Source of the DNA: Gammaproteobacteria bacterium 42_54_T18
GTDB lineage: Bacteria; Pseudomonadota; Gammaproteobacteria; Pseudomonadales; Ketobacteraceae
Reading direction: 5' to 3'
NCBI GenBank assembly: GCA_002163245.1
Contig: MAAL01000127.1
Span: 1 to 64,000 of the forward strand
DNA length: 64,000 nucleotides
Part shown: positions 1 through 8,719 of the stretch, in pieces
How positions within the stretch are numbered: the stretch's first letter is position 1
Layout of the letters: every line of letters starts with the position of its first letter
The notes under the pieces: model-generated
What the model was told of the DNA's origin: nothing
Seen by the model: the letters and a program-made list of their open reading frames with translations, nothing else
Database searches by the model: none
Position numbers and translations under genes: made by a program

Positions 1-12
1 TTATTATGTGCC

Positions 13-90
13 AAGGCCTAATTTTCCTTTTGTATTACGTTGTTTGTTCGCACTTGCATTGTAACACTTATCGAGAATTAGGCCTTTTTT
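13..90 (+). terminator. Long-loop stem-loop with T-run
   Basis: A 14-nt arm at 13-26 (AAGGCCTAATTTTC) pairs with 73-86 with a single G-T wobble, and the second arm runs into T85-T90. The 46-nt loop is unusually long for a simple terminator. It probably ends a gene lying left of the window; an attenuator-type structure is the alternative. Confidence 0.5.
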
Positions 91-414
91 ATGTCAAACT
101 GTGGGACAGCAGTGACTTCCTATATGGACTTTCTTTCAAAAGCACTCTAGCAGCTTCATAAAAAACATCTATGGCCATCCAGACACAATACTCAGAAATT
201 TCCGCACATTTATACCTACGCCCGTAACCATGCTCTATCAAACCTTGCATAAATCATAAATTGAGCAACAATTCTTAGTAAATTGACTGTTTAGCCATAG
301 CCTCCTTTTCTCGCGCCAATGCAATCTAAACGCCACCATCAGAGACTCTAGTTCACCAAATCAGAAAAGCATTAGCTCAACTATCTTGAAAAACATAAAG
401 CAGAGAGAATCACA
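91..414. other. Intergenic leader before acyl-CoA dehydrogenase pair
   Basis: No supported gene. The stretch is AT-rich and must hold the promoter of the acyl-CoA dehydrogenase operon, but I cannot pick a convincing -35/-10 pair. A purine-rich GAGAG lies shortly before the ATG at 415. Confidence 0.4.
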
Positions 415-1731
415 ATGAGTAGAGATCCCATGGGTATCGCTTTAGCCGCCCTTAATAGCATTGCCTCCTCACCAGTTATTGATAAGCTGGGATTACGTGA
501 AACCATCGAAAAAACCATTTATCAAGGTACAAAAACAGGGTTTAAAGCACTAGGTGCAACCTCTAGACAATTTAAAAATGTCGCCAATTTGGTAACACCT
601 GCACGACCAGGTGCTCCCGAATCTACAACGTCAAAAAACCTCTTTGACTTAAACCTCAGTGAAGAACAGCAGCTGATGCAAGACAGCATTCAACGATTTG
701 CGAAGGACCTTATTCGCCCAGCTGCATTGGATGCAGATAAAAATGCTGAAGTTCCTCAAGATATTACAACTCAAGCCTCCGAGCTAGGGCTCTCTTATTT
801 TTCCGTACCGGAAGAATTAGGTGGGGCAGGAACTGAACGATCTCCCGTAACTAACATGATCGTTGCTGAAGAACTTGCCTACGGCGACATGGGCATTGCT
901 GTTGCAACACTGGCCCCTATCGGTGTTGCTAATGCATTAACCCATTGGGGTACTGCATCACAACAGTCGAAATATTTACCCTCTTTTCTAGACGAGTCAC
1001 CCTTACTAGCGTCAATAGCCGTCGCTGAAAGCGAGCCGTTGTTTGATGCAAACCAGCTTAAAACTACCGCCAAATCTGTTGGTAATGGTTTTATCTTACA
1101 TGGCGAAAAGTCTTTGGTTCCTCTAGCCGAAAGCAGCGAGCTATTCCTAATCGCCGCTAACCTGGAAAACAAAGGTCCGAGACTGTTTATTGTTGAAAGC
1201 AGTACGGAAGGCCTTACTGTATCGGCAGACCCCTCCATGGGGCTAAAAGCAGCACAACTGGGTAAAATCAATCTAAATAACGTGAAAATTGAGAGTGATT
1301 GCCTTCTTGGGGATGAAGACTTTGACTATCAAACATTTATTAATTTTTCTCGCCTTGCTTGGTGCTCATTAGCATTAGGCACAGCAAAAGCAATATTGGA
1401 CTATACCATTACCTATTGTAATGAACGGGAAGCTTTTGGCGAGCCCATCAGTCACCGACAATCTGTAGCCTTTATGGTTGCCAATATAGGTATCGAGCTC
1501 GACAGTATGAAAGTATTAACTCAGCGCGCAGTTGCTCGAGCAGAAAAAGGTCTAGATTTCACACAAGAAACCTATCTTGCACATGTACTGTGCGGAGACA
1601 AAGCAATGGAAATTGGCACCAATGGTGTGCAGCTATTAGGCGGACACGGATTCACCAAAGAACATCCCGTTGAACGTTGGTATCGAGATATGCGATCTAT
1701 CGCAATTTGTGAAGGCGGCTTACACCTATAG
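415..1731 (+). CDS. Acyl-CoA dehydrogenase family protein, subunit-like, N-terminally extended
   Basis: FAD-dependent acyl-CoA dehydrogenase (ACAD), expected to introduce the alpha-beta double bond in acyl-CoA thioesters. Residues 1-75 are an extension outside the ACAD fold; the helical N-domain starts near LSEEQQLMQDSIQRF, the middle beta-domain covers about 190-300, and the C-terminal helical domain ends in a GGHGF motif and IAICEGG. E433 lies where the family has its catalytic base, but the protein stops only five residues later, so the usual C-terminal helix after the EGT motif is missing. A second ACAD gene follows 48 bp downstream in the same direction, so the two are probably co-transcribed and may form a mixed complex (inference). 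Start chosen at ATG with GAGAG upstream. Confidence 0.85.
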   Translation: MSRDPMGIALAALNSIASSPVIDKLGLRETIEKTIYQGTKTGFKALGATSRQFKNVANLVTPARPGAPESTTSKNLFDLNLSEEQQLMQDSIQRFAKDLIRPAALDADKNAEVPQDITTQASELGLSYFSVPEELGGAGTERSPVTNMIVAEELAYGDMGIAVATLAPIGVANALTHWGTASQQSKYLPSFLDESPLLASIAVAESEPLFDANQLKTTAKSVGNGFILHGEKSLVPLAESSELFLIAANLENKGPRLFIVESSTEGLTVSADPSMGLKAAQLGKINLNNVKIESDCLLGDEDFDYQTFINFSRLAWCSLALGTAKAILDYTITYCNEREAFGEPISHRQSVAFMVANIGIELDSMKVLTQRAVARAEKGLDFTQETYLAHVLCGDKAMEIGTNGVQLLGGHGFTKEHPVERWYRDMRSIAICEGGLHL

Positions 1732-1779
1732 ACCTTTAACACTCTACCACGTTAACAAAATGCATTTGAGGACATCAAA

Positions 1780-2982
1780 ATGTTATTAGAATTACCCAAG
1801 AAACTACAAAATTTACAAGGTATGGCTTACCAAGTAGCCAACGAAATGTTACGACCAATATCACGAAAATATGACCTGGCCGAACACGAATATCCAAAAG
1901 AATTGGATATGGTTGCTTCTATGCTAGATGGCATGAATGCCGGTGATGACGATGGCGTTGGCGCAGGAGAAGCAAGTAAAAAGAAAAAACGCAGCGATGG
2001 AAGCATCAGTAATGGCAGTAACATGGCGGCAGTGGTCGGCATACAAGAATTTTGCTGGGGTGATACCGGCTTACTATTAACACTTCCCCGCCAAGGGTTA
2101 GGCAACGCTGCAATAGCCGCAGTAGCTAATCCAGAGCAACTTAAACGCTTTAAGGGGAAATGGGCAGCAATGGCAATCACCGAGCCCAATACCGGTTCTG
2201 ATTCGGCCTCTATTCGTACTACAGCCAAAAAAGATGGCGATCACTATGTACTAAACGGTGAAAAAATATTCATCACTTCAGGAGCTAGAGCAGGCGTCAT
2301 TGTTGTTTGGGCAACCCTAGACAAAGACCTTGGTCGTGCAGGCATTAAGTCGTTTGCTGTAGAGCGCGGAACAGCGGGCATGGAGCTTATTCGTTTAGAG
2401 CATAAACTTGGTATTAAGGCATCTGATACCGCTGCCGTCATGTTTACCGACTGTCGAATTCATAAAGATAACTTACTAGGTAACGAAGAAATTAATGTCG
2501 AAAAAGGGTTTGCCGGTGTAATGGAGACCTTCGACAACACTCGCCCCTTAGTAGCTGCTATGGCTGTTGGATTAGCAAAAGCCTCTCTCGACCAAGCCCG
2601 CCAACTACTAAAAAACCATCTAAAACAAGATTACAGCACTCCAATTACCAATGTGAGCGCTGTTGAAGCTGAGTTATACAGGATGGAGGCCGATTGGGAG
2701 GCTTCACGCCTATTAACCATAAAAGCTGCTTGGATGGCAGATAATGCGATGCCTAATTCCAAAGAAGCATCCATCGCCAAAGCAAAAGCGGGAAGAGTTT
2801 GTAATCAAATTACATTAAAATGTGTCGAGCTTTGTGCCAGTGTTGGTTACAGTGAAAACGAGTTACTTGAAAAGTGGGCTAGAGACTCTAAAATCCTTGA
2901 TATTTTTGAAGGAACCCAACAAATTCAACAACTTATAGTGGCCAGAAGGCTCTTAGGCAAGAGCTCTTCAGAGCTAAAATAA
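1780..2982 (+). CDS. Acyl-CoA dehydrogenase
   Basis: Second ACAD of the pair, 400 aa, close to the family's usual length. Seen: MAITEPNTGSDSASIRT, the classical flavin/substrate signature of the beta-domain; the C-terminal RDSKILDIFEGTQQIQ motif in which E377 is the expected catalytic base. Unlike its neighbour it keeps the full C-terminal helix. An odd lysine-rich, glycine-rich insertion (around residues 50-75, with KKKKRS) sits in the N-terminal helical domain. The Shine-Dalgarno GAGG lies 8 bp before ATG. Spacing to the first gene and shared family suggest an operon and possibly an alpha2-beta2 enzyme of the kind known from actinobacterial steroid ACADs (inference). Substrate chain length cannot be told from sequence. 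Confidence 0.9.
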   Translation: MLLELPKKLQNLQGMAYQVANEMLRPISRKYDLAEHEYPKELDMVASMLDGMNAGDDDGVGAGEASKKKKRSDGSISNGSNMAAVVGIQEFCWGDTGLLLTLPRQGLGNAAIAAVANPEQLKRFKGKWAAMAITEPNTGSDSASIRTTAKKDGDHYVLNGEKIFITSGARAGVIVVWATLDKDLGRAGIKSFAVERGTAGMELIRLEHKLGIKASDTAAVMFTDCRIHKDNLLGNEEINVEKGFAGVMETFDNTRPLVAAMAVGLAKASLDQARQLLKNHLKQDYSTPITNVSAVEAELYRMEADWEASRLLTIKAAWMADNAMPNSKEASIAKAKAGRVCNQITLKCVELCASVGYSENELLEKWARDSKILDIFEGTQQIQQLIVARRLLGKSSSELK

Positions 2983-2995
2983 CGACATTTTACCC

Positions 2996-3030
2996 ATACC
3001 ATTACCAATTTTGGTAGTGGTATTTTGGTG
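2996..3030 (+). terminator. Terminator of the acyl-CoA dehydrogenase operon
   Basis: A 13-nt arm at 2996-3008 (ATACCATTACCAA) pairs with 3011-3023 apart from one G-T wobble, followed by a short T-rich tract. It lies 14 bp after the stop codon. Confidence 0.65.
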
Positions 3031-3503
3031 ATCACACACACATATCATCAGTTTCTTACACTTCGAACACTTGACCATTTTCAAATCCCATAATATTATT
3101 GATCCATTGCTGGTTCATATATAGAGATATCAGCTAATAATATTGAGTAAGTAGTAGGTCGGTAGTAAGTCGATTGTTCATACTGCAAAAGAGTTCTTCC
3201 CCTCTAACACGGAAGTCACGCAGAGATTTACACCGAGCATTATTGTAATAAGTAATTGTAATAAGTAATTGCAATAAACAGTTGTGATGGCAATTAGAAG
3301 TTTTTACGCTCTAAATGACGATGAGCGACTTGAGTTTCAATAAGTAGTTTTAATATTGAGTACTAATTTCGAGCAAGCGGTTACGTTAACTTGATTATTT
3401 AAGTGGTACTAAAAAATTGAGCTTATATACATGATACGAACTGGCGTTTGGACAATGCCAATCCGTACCCCCTATCCAAACATAAACATAGATTGTTAGT
3501 TTT
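3024..3503. other. Gene-free 480-bp spacer
   Basis: No supported ORF or RNA gene. It holds a run of three 13-bp direct repeats (3242-3280) and other AT-rich short repeats (for example GTAAGTAGTAGG / GGTAGTAAGTCG around 3149-3172). It probably carries the promoter of the cold-shock-domain gene. Confidence 0.4.
3242..3280. repeat. Three tandem 13-bp repeats
   Basis: ATTGTAATAAGTA occurs at 3242-3254 and again exactly at 3255-3267; a third copy at 3268-3280 differs at three positions. This could be a regulator binding array upstream of the next gene or simply slippage DNA. Confidence 0.8.
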
Positions 3504-4334
3504 ATGACCAGAAGTGTACAGCAAGACGACGACAAGATTTTTACCGAAAAAACCATCGACAAAGACGTATTTTCTAGGAATGTACTAAATGGCCTCGGAA
3601 GGGATTTGCAACTTCCTCAGTCAATAGCACAAGCACAGCTTAGAAAACACATGGATGAGATATTCCAAATGTGGTCCGATGGTTTCTCTGTTGATATCGC
3701 CACCAAGCATTTATGTGACATTGTCCGCGAAGATGCCAAAGATGACCCAGAGCTTAGCTGGCTTATCAAAGAGGACGAGGTTAAGCCCATCCTCAGCATC
3801 AAGAAAACAATCAAGAAAAAAGAACCCCCTGCCCCCAAAAAGCAGCAAGCAACCGCTAAGACGCAAGAACCAACTGTCATTGATGGCTGGACCATTTCTG
3901 TTATCAATGGTACTGCTGAGCATACTAATGGAGCCATCTTAAATTTTGCTGGTGACCCCAATTCTGATGATTTTTCCGTTAAACCTTCCAATCAGCCGAA
4001 AGACATTAGCGCCATTGATGCCGTCGCCATTATTCGTGAAGGCGTTAACGCATATACAGATGCCTATAACAGCACGTCCAAACGAAGCTTAAATGGCCCT
4101 GCTATTCAACACGAGCTTGAGGAAGGCCAAACTCAGGGCACCGTTAAATGGTTCTCAGATAAAAAAGGCTTTGGGTTTATATGTGCAGACGAATACGAAG
4201 GGGATATTTTTGTTCACCACAAAGATATTGTCGGCAAAGGCTTCAGAAAGCTATTGGTTGGCCAACAAGTATCCTTTGTTGCCATTGATGGAGATCGCGG
4301 TGTACAGGCATCGGAAGTAAGAATCTTAGCTTAA
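3504..4334 (+). CDS. Protein with C-terminal cold-shock domain
   Basis: 276 aa. Residues 212-276 form a complete cold-shock (OB-fold) domain: GTVKWF start, RNP1 KGFGFI at 221-226, RNP2-like DIFVHH at 234-239, and a VQASEVRIL ending. This predicts single-stranded RNA or DNA binding. Residues 1-211 are not recognised: a helical first 90 residues with WLIKEDE, a lysine/alanine-rich linker with KKTIKKKEPPAPKKQQ near 100-115, and an acidic mixed segment after that. Ordinary cold-shock proteins are about 70 aa, so this is a fusion or elaborated form. No strong Shine-Dalgarno is visible before the ATG. It converges on the lipoprotein gene, sharing a palindromic terminator that overlaps its own stop codon. 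Confidence 0.8.
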   Translation: MTRSVQQDDDKIFTEKTIDKDVFSRNVLNGLGRDLQLPQSIAQAQLRKHMDEIFQMWSDGFSVDIATKHLCDIVREDAKDDPELSWLIKEDEVKPILSIKKTIKKKEPPAPKKQQATAKTQEPTVIDGWTISVINGTAEHTNGAILNFAGDPNSDDFSVKPSNQPKDISAIDAVAIIREGVNAYTDAYNSTSKRSLNGPAIQHELEEGQTQGTVKWFSDKKGFGFICADEYEGDIFVHHKDIVGKGFRKLLVGQQVSFVAIDGDRGVQASEVRILA

Positions 4335-4396
4335 TCTTTATCAGGCATAAAAAAACGCTTCAATTGAAGCGTTTTTTTATGCCTGATAAAGATTAA
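4331..4396. terminator. Bidirectional terminator, 33-bp perfect palindrome
   Basis: Every base from 4331 to 4363 pairs with 4396 back to 4364, with no loop bases excluded. The core AAAAAAACGCTTCAATTGAAGCG... gives U-runs on both strands. It includes the TAA stop of the cold-shock gene at 4332-4334 and ends five bases before the stop of the convergent lipoprotein gene. Confidence 0.92.
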
Positions 4397-4400
4397 TGCA

Positions 4401-5447
4401 TTAACGTGCCGTTAACACGGTTGTTTTAGTATTGTTTTCATCATTAATCATCGTAGTGACAGCAATCGTCATCACTCCAGCATCCTGATCATAACTTAAC
4501 GTAGTAACCTCATCACCTTCAATAGACACACGATTCAAGTCTTCACTGGTACATTCATTCGCACAGGCAAACAAAGCATCAGTTTCATAAGTGTTAAAGA
4601 ATATGCCGTTACGAGCAGAAGAACAGTCTTCATCACCCATCACTAAGTCATGAGCACCAACGGTAGCTACACCTAATATATTAAAGTTATAAACCAACGC
4701 AGCTGTATCAGCCCCACACTCAGTCGAAGTAATTTGTGCATCCCACGTACTATTTAGTAGATTAAGAATAACTTCACCAGTCGTATTCCTTCGATCTGAA
4801 AGCAGCGTTTCACGGAAGTGCATAAATGAATCAAATGCATCCTTTAAGTTACCACCATTGGTTACTGCCGCAACAAGGTCATTGATCACTGCACTAGCCT
4901 CAAACAATGCCGCAGGGCTATTAAGAGGAAGAGGGAATTGAGAAAGGTAATCATCGGTTGATTTAGGGATATGGATACCATTTGAGGCATCTGAATCAAA
5001 GTCAATTGTTTGCAATATACGCAAGATATTTTGTAATTTGTCTGGGTGATCCGTAGCAGTAAGAAGATCTAAAGGGGTTACTTCACCTTTTCCGTCAGAT
5101 TCACCTAACAATGTTTCCCCTAAAAAGAAACGCACTGTTTCACCAGGTAAAAAATCGAAAAAACCTTCTGCATCCGTAAAACCAGACAAAGTATCTGTCT
5201 CATACCATAAACCCGATACAGCACTATCTAAAAACTGCCCTCTTTGTAAATTCTCAGTCGAACTGCCTGAATCGGTACCTGTATCCGAGTCAGAACTAAG
5301 ATCTGACGAGCCAGAAGATGAAACAGAGCTTTGTGCACCACCATCAGTTGACGAACCACCACCTCCTCCACACGCAGCCAACGCTGATATAGACAATGCT
5401 AATACGGTAGTTTTTATTATTGATGGTACAACTTCTAGTGACTTCAT
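4401..5447 (-). CDS. Secreted lipoprotein with Ser/Gly-rich linker
   Basis: 348 aa from the ATG at 5447, chosen over a longer upstream reading because TAGGAG lies 9 bp before it and the product then begins with a clean lipoprotein signal: MKSLEVV, hydrophobic stretch, lipobox LAAC with Cys26. The mature protein starts CGGGGGSS and continues with a Ser/Asp/Gly-rich linker, as in many surface lipoproteins; there is no Asp at +2, so outer-membrane sorting is expected. Around residues 75-130 is a segment of the type VSGLWYET...TDAEGFFDF...PGETVRFFLG...VTPLDLL, a pattern I know from many gammaproteobacterial lipoproteins of unknown role. The C-terminal part holds several cysteines (TECG, DEDCSS, FACANEC) that could form disulfides. 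Function unknown. Confidence 0.8.
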   Translation of the reverse strand: MKSLEVVPSIIKTTVLALSISALAACGGGGGSSTDGGAQSSVSSSGSSDLSSDSDTGTDSGSSTENLQRGQFLDSAVSGLWYETDTLSGFTDAEGFFDFLPGETVRFFLGETLLGESDGKGEVTPLDLLTATDHPDKLQNILRILQTIDFDSDASNGIHIPKSTDDYLSQFPLPLNSPAALFEASAVINDLVAAVTNGGNLKDAFDSFMHFRETLLSDRRNTTGEVILNLLNSTWDAQITSTECGADTAALVYNFNILGVATVGAHDLVMGDEDCSSARNGIFFNTYETDALFACANECTSEDLNRVSIEGDEVTTLSYDQDAGVMTIAVTTMINDENNTKTTVLTAR

Positions 5448-6202
5448 TTTCCTGCTCCTAACACTATTAATTAGCTTTTTTGCTTGTCGGCCATTTTTCG
5501 TCATTTTTTTGTCTTCGACGCTTTTTAAAACCTTATTTAATCTTGTTGTTTGGATTCTGACGTCCTTTACAACACTGATTTATTCCACAAAAAAACACTT
5601 CTTTTATCGTTGCCACTCCAATCTCAGCGGCGATGTAAGTAATATAGTTGCTCGCAAAATAAACACACGTACTAAAAAGGTGACGTATTTAACAGTACAA
5701 AAACACATAAAAACAACAATCCTTAACTCACTGTTTTAATAGAAAATAGTATTCGTCAAACAACTTTTGTGTTGGTTTATTGTAATTTTTTGTCCTTTTT
5801 ATTCTTAAAAATAGTGAAATTCTCACTGTTTTTTTTATTTACTTAATTACAAAAAATCACCTCATAGGGTTTAGTTTTATATTTGATTCTATCCCTGTAA
5901 TCCCTTATGCATTCAGAACACACCTTTCATATATGCCTGTCAAAAATCCAACTAAAAAAACTCCTAGCTCATCCACAAACGATACGTATAGACAGTTTTA
6001 TGACGCTTCCAACACCTTAAAAAACAATTCAAAAACAGCCTTTATTGCCTATATATTCATTTAACCAACAGCCAACCATCGAAGCATACGATTTATGTAT
6101 AAGTTCCAACTATCAGACGGGGCGGTTTCGCCTAAAATTAACCGATACCCCCTTTCATTTAATCGCTTATGCTTTTTTGCTCCTATATAGAAGGAATAGA
6201 AT
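5448..6202. other. 755-bp intergenic region
   Basis: Very AT-rich divergent spacer between the lipoprotein and histidine kinase genes. A short ORF at 5509-5739 has low-complexity hydrophobic and basic content and no ribosome site, so I do not call it. One hairpin with a T-run lies at 5807-5836. Confidence 0.45.
5807..5836 (+). terminator. Hairpin with T-run in intergenic region
   Basis: AAAAATAGTGA at 5807-5817 pairs with 5823-5833 with one T-G wobble, followed by further T residues. It lies about 370 bp before the kinase gene and has no obvious upstream gene on the plus strand, so it may mark the end of an unrecognised transcript. Confidence 0.4.
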
Positions 6203-8575
6203 ATGGGTCTTGGTTTACGCACAGCCCTGTTCATACTGCTGATGTCTCTTACCGGCAATACAGCAGCGCTCATCAAGATAGACAGTAATTCTCAAAAAAT
6301 AGTGGTCGGGGAATCGATTACGTATCTCGCCGACATTAGCGGCAATCTTCACCTAGAAGACATTTTGTCCGATGAGCACCAACAAAAATTCTTACCCAGC
6401 ACTAAAAAATCATTAAATTTTGGATTCACCGATACAACTTATTGGATAAAGATAGACATTGCCTTTGACTCAAAATTGGCACAATCGACACACTGGATAA
6501 TGGAAGTTTCATACCCACTACTTGATGACATCACTTTTTACAGGCAGGAAAACCAAGGTTACGAAAAATATGTTGCTGGCGATACCATCCCTTTTTCAGA
6601 GCGTGCGATAGAATACCCTAACCCCGTTTTTCACATCACAAACGAATCAGGAGAAAGTGTCACTCACTACCTAAGGATAAACAGCAGTAGTTCATTACAA
6701 ATCCCTATAACTATATGGTCCTCGGATTCCTTTGCTGAAAACACAGGGGAAAAGCTACTGGTGCTTGGGGCATTCTACGGCATCATGTTTGTTATGATCC
6801 TGTACAATTTTTTCATATTCACCTCCATTAGAAACGATGCTTACCTTTACTATATTCTGTACATTTCTTGCTTCACGCTATTCTTAGCATCGTTTAACGG
6901 GCTATCTTTTCAATACCTATGGCCTGAAAGCCCTCGTTGGGGGAACATAGCGGTTCCCTTCTTTATCAGTGTTTCCGGTTTTGGTGCTACACAGTTTACC
7001 CGGCGTTTTTTGAATACACCTCATACAACACCTATTCTAGATAAGGTATTACTCGGCATATTAGTATTATCATTAACGTCAATCATCACCAGCTTCACAA
7101 TGCCCTATCAAATTGCAATTCGAGCAGCGGTTCTTGTCGCCCTGAGTTTCGGTATCACTGTACTCATTACGGGAACAGCCTGTCTGCTCAAAGGATTACG
7201 AATTGCTCGCTTCTTCCTATTGGCATGGGTAACGTTATTATTTGGCATCATAATTCATGCATTGCTTAGCCTTGGTTTCTTGCCGACCAATACCCTAACC
7301 CTTCACGCAGATCAAATGGGCTCAGTTATTGAAGTTGTTCTACTTTCATTTGCGTTAGCGGATCGAATCAACAGCTTACGCATAGAAAAAGATATTTTTC
7401 AGCGAGAAGCCATGTCTGTATTAAAACGCAGCAACAAAGTCAAAGACGAGTTTCTTTCAACTATCAGCCATGAACTCCGGACACCCATGAATGGCATAAT
7501 GAATGCCATGCAACTGACCCGTCACACTCAACTCAATGAAGAACAAAACGGTCTAGTACATATTGCCAGTCAATCATCCGGTAATATGTTAACACTTATC
7601 GACAATATCCTCGGCTTTACAGAAGCGCAAGCGGGTTCACTCCATCTCAGGGAAGAGCCCTTTATCATACGAGAACTCTTAAAAGATTTAGATACCCGTT
7701 TTCAAACAACCTGTAATGATAAAGGAATAACCTTCAAAACCAACGTGACACCAGAGGTACCCGATTACTTGCTCGGTAACGATGAAAAACTGCAGAAATT
7801 GATCGGATACTTTCTAGACAACAGCGTTAAGTTTACAGAAAGTGGGATAATTGAACTAAACATTAGTATTAAAGAAGGCGCCAACACAGAAAAATACCAA
7901 TGGGTTCAATTCGACGTCATTGATACTGGAATTGGCATTAAAGAAGAAGACAAACAGAACATATTTGAAGTTTTCCAACAAGCTGACGGGGCTTTCTCTC
8001 GACGTTACGGCGGCCTTGGCATAGGCCTTTCCATTGCAAAGCAAGTAAACACGCTAATGGAGCGTACCATTAATTTTGAATCTCAAATTGGCAAAGGGAC
8101 TCACGTCACTTTAACCATACCAATGCTAGAAACAAGTCACCTGCCCCACCCCATAACCACTGACACCGACCTTATCCCAGAAAATACACGAATATTAATT
8201 GTCGAAGACAATCAAACCATATTAAAGAAGATCATTGAAGCGCAAGGTTATCAGGCACAAATTGCCGAAAACGGTCAAGTAGCACTCGACATCATTGACG
8301 AGTACTCACCACACGTTATTTTAATGGATTGCCAAATGCCTATAATGGATGGGTTCACGGCAACACAAAAAATTCGTCTGTTAGAAAAACCTCTCTGTGA
8401 TACTCCCATTATTGCCGTTACTGCAAATGTTATGGCTGGAAACAAACAACGTTGCCTAGAGGCAGGTATGGATGATTACTTAAAAAAACCCACCAACAAA
8501 GACGTTCTTAAAACACGAATCAAGCAATGGTTATCATATCGAAAAGATAACGACACAAAAGAGCGGGCAGCATAG
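6203..8575 (+). CDS. 7TMR-DISM hybrid histidine kinase with receiver domain
   Basis: 790 aa membrane sensor kinase. Order: signal peptide (1-22); periplasmic 7TMR-DISMED2-type sensor, about 30-170, with the typical LHLEDILSDEHQ and FTDTTYWIKI stretches; seven-helix DISM membrane region, about 183-390; HisKA with phospho-accepting H423 in SHELRTPMNG; HATPase with N-box DNSVKF near 539 and DTGIGI; receiver domain, about 665-780, with phospho-acceptor D709 in LMDCQMP. Periplasmic DISMED2 domains are thought to bind carbohydrate-like or other small ligands, but the ligand here is unknown. No HPt domain is present, so the phosphate must go to a separate HPt (inference). AAGGAA precedes the ATG. 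No cognate regulator is adjacent. Confidence 0.92.
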   Translation: MGLGLRTALFILLMSLTGNTAALIKIDSNSQKIVVGESITYLADISGNLHLEDILSDEHQQKFLPSTKKSLNFGFTDTTYWIKIDIAFDSKLAQSTHWIMEVSYPLLDDITFYRQENQGYEKYVAGDTIPFSERAIEYPNPVFHITNESGESVTHYLRINSSSSLQIPITIWSSDSFAENTGEKLLVLGAFYGIMFVMILYNFFIFTSIRNDAYLYYILYISCFTLFLASFNGLSFQYLWPESPRWGNIAVPFFISVSGFGATQFTRRFLNTPHTTPILDKVLLGILVLSLTSIITSFTMPYQIAIRAAVLVALSFGITVLITGTACLLKGLRIARFFLLAWVTLLFGIIIHALLSLGFLPTNTLTLHADQMGSVIEVVLLSFALADRINSLRIEKDIFQREAMSVLKRSNKVKDEFLSTISHELRTPMNGIMNAMQLTRHTQLNEEQNGLVHIASQSSGNMLTLIDNILGFTEAQAGSLHLREEPFIIRELLKDLDTRFQTTCNDKGITFKTNVTPEVPDYLLGNDEKLQKLIGYFLDNSVKFTESGIIELNISIKEGANTEKYQWVQFDVIDTGIGIKEEDKQNIFEVFQQADGAFSRRYGGLGIGLSIAKQVNTLMERTINFESQIGKGTHVTLTIPMLETSHLPHPITTDTDLIPENTRILIVEDNQTILKKIIEAQGYQAQIAENGQVALDIIDEYSPHVILMDCQMPIMDGFTATQKIRLLEKPLCDTPIIAVTANVMAGNKQRCLEAGMDDYLKKPTNKDVLKTRIKQWLSYRKDNDTKERAA

Positions 8576-8719
8576 ACGAATATTTAACACGTTGCTGATA
8601 GAATACTTTAGATAATTGATGCATCACCTCTTGTACAAGAATTAAACCAGGGAAGATTTAATGCCTACGTTCAATGATTACAAATACCCTCTACATTTCA
8701 CTTTTAGCTCTGCATTACC

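Noticed and set aside
1680..1779. Frameshift at the end of the first acyl-CoA dehydrogenase
   Set aside because: I looked for the missing C-terminal helix in the other frames of the 48-bp spacer and saw no continuation; the truncation is therefore described as natural.
3180..3240. Possible degenerate repetitive element (CGGAAGTCACGCAGAGATTTACAC)-like stretch
   Set aside because: Only one copy seen in the window and no terminal repeats; insufficient to call a mobile element.
5509..5739. 76-aa ORF in the lipoprotein-kinase spacer
   Set aside because: Hydrophobic then basic low-complexity content, AT-rich DNA, no ribosome site, and it overlaps the divergent lipoprotein promoter region.
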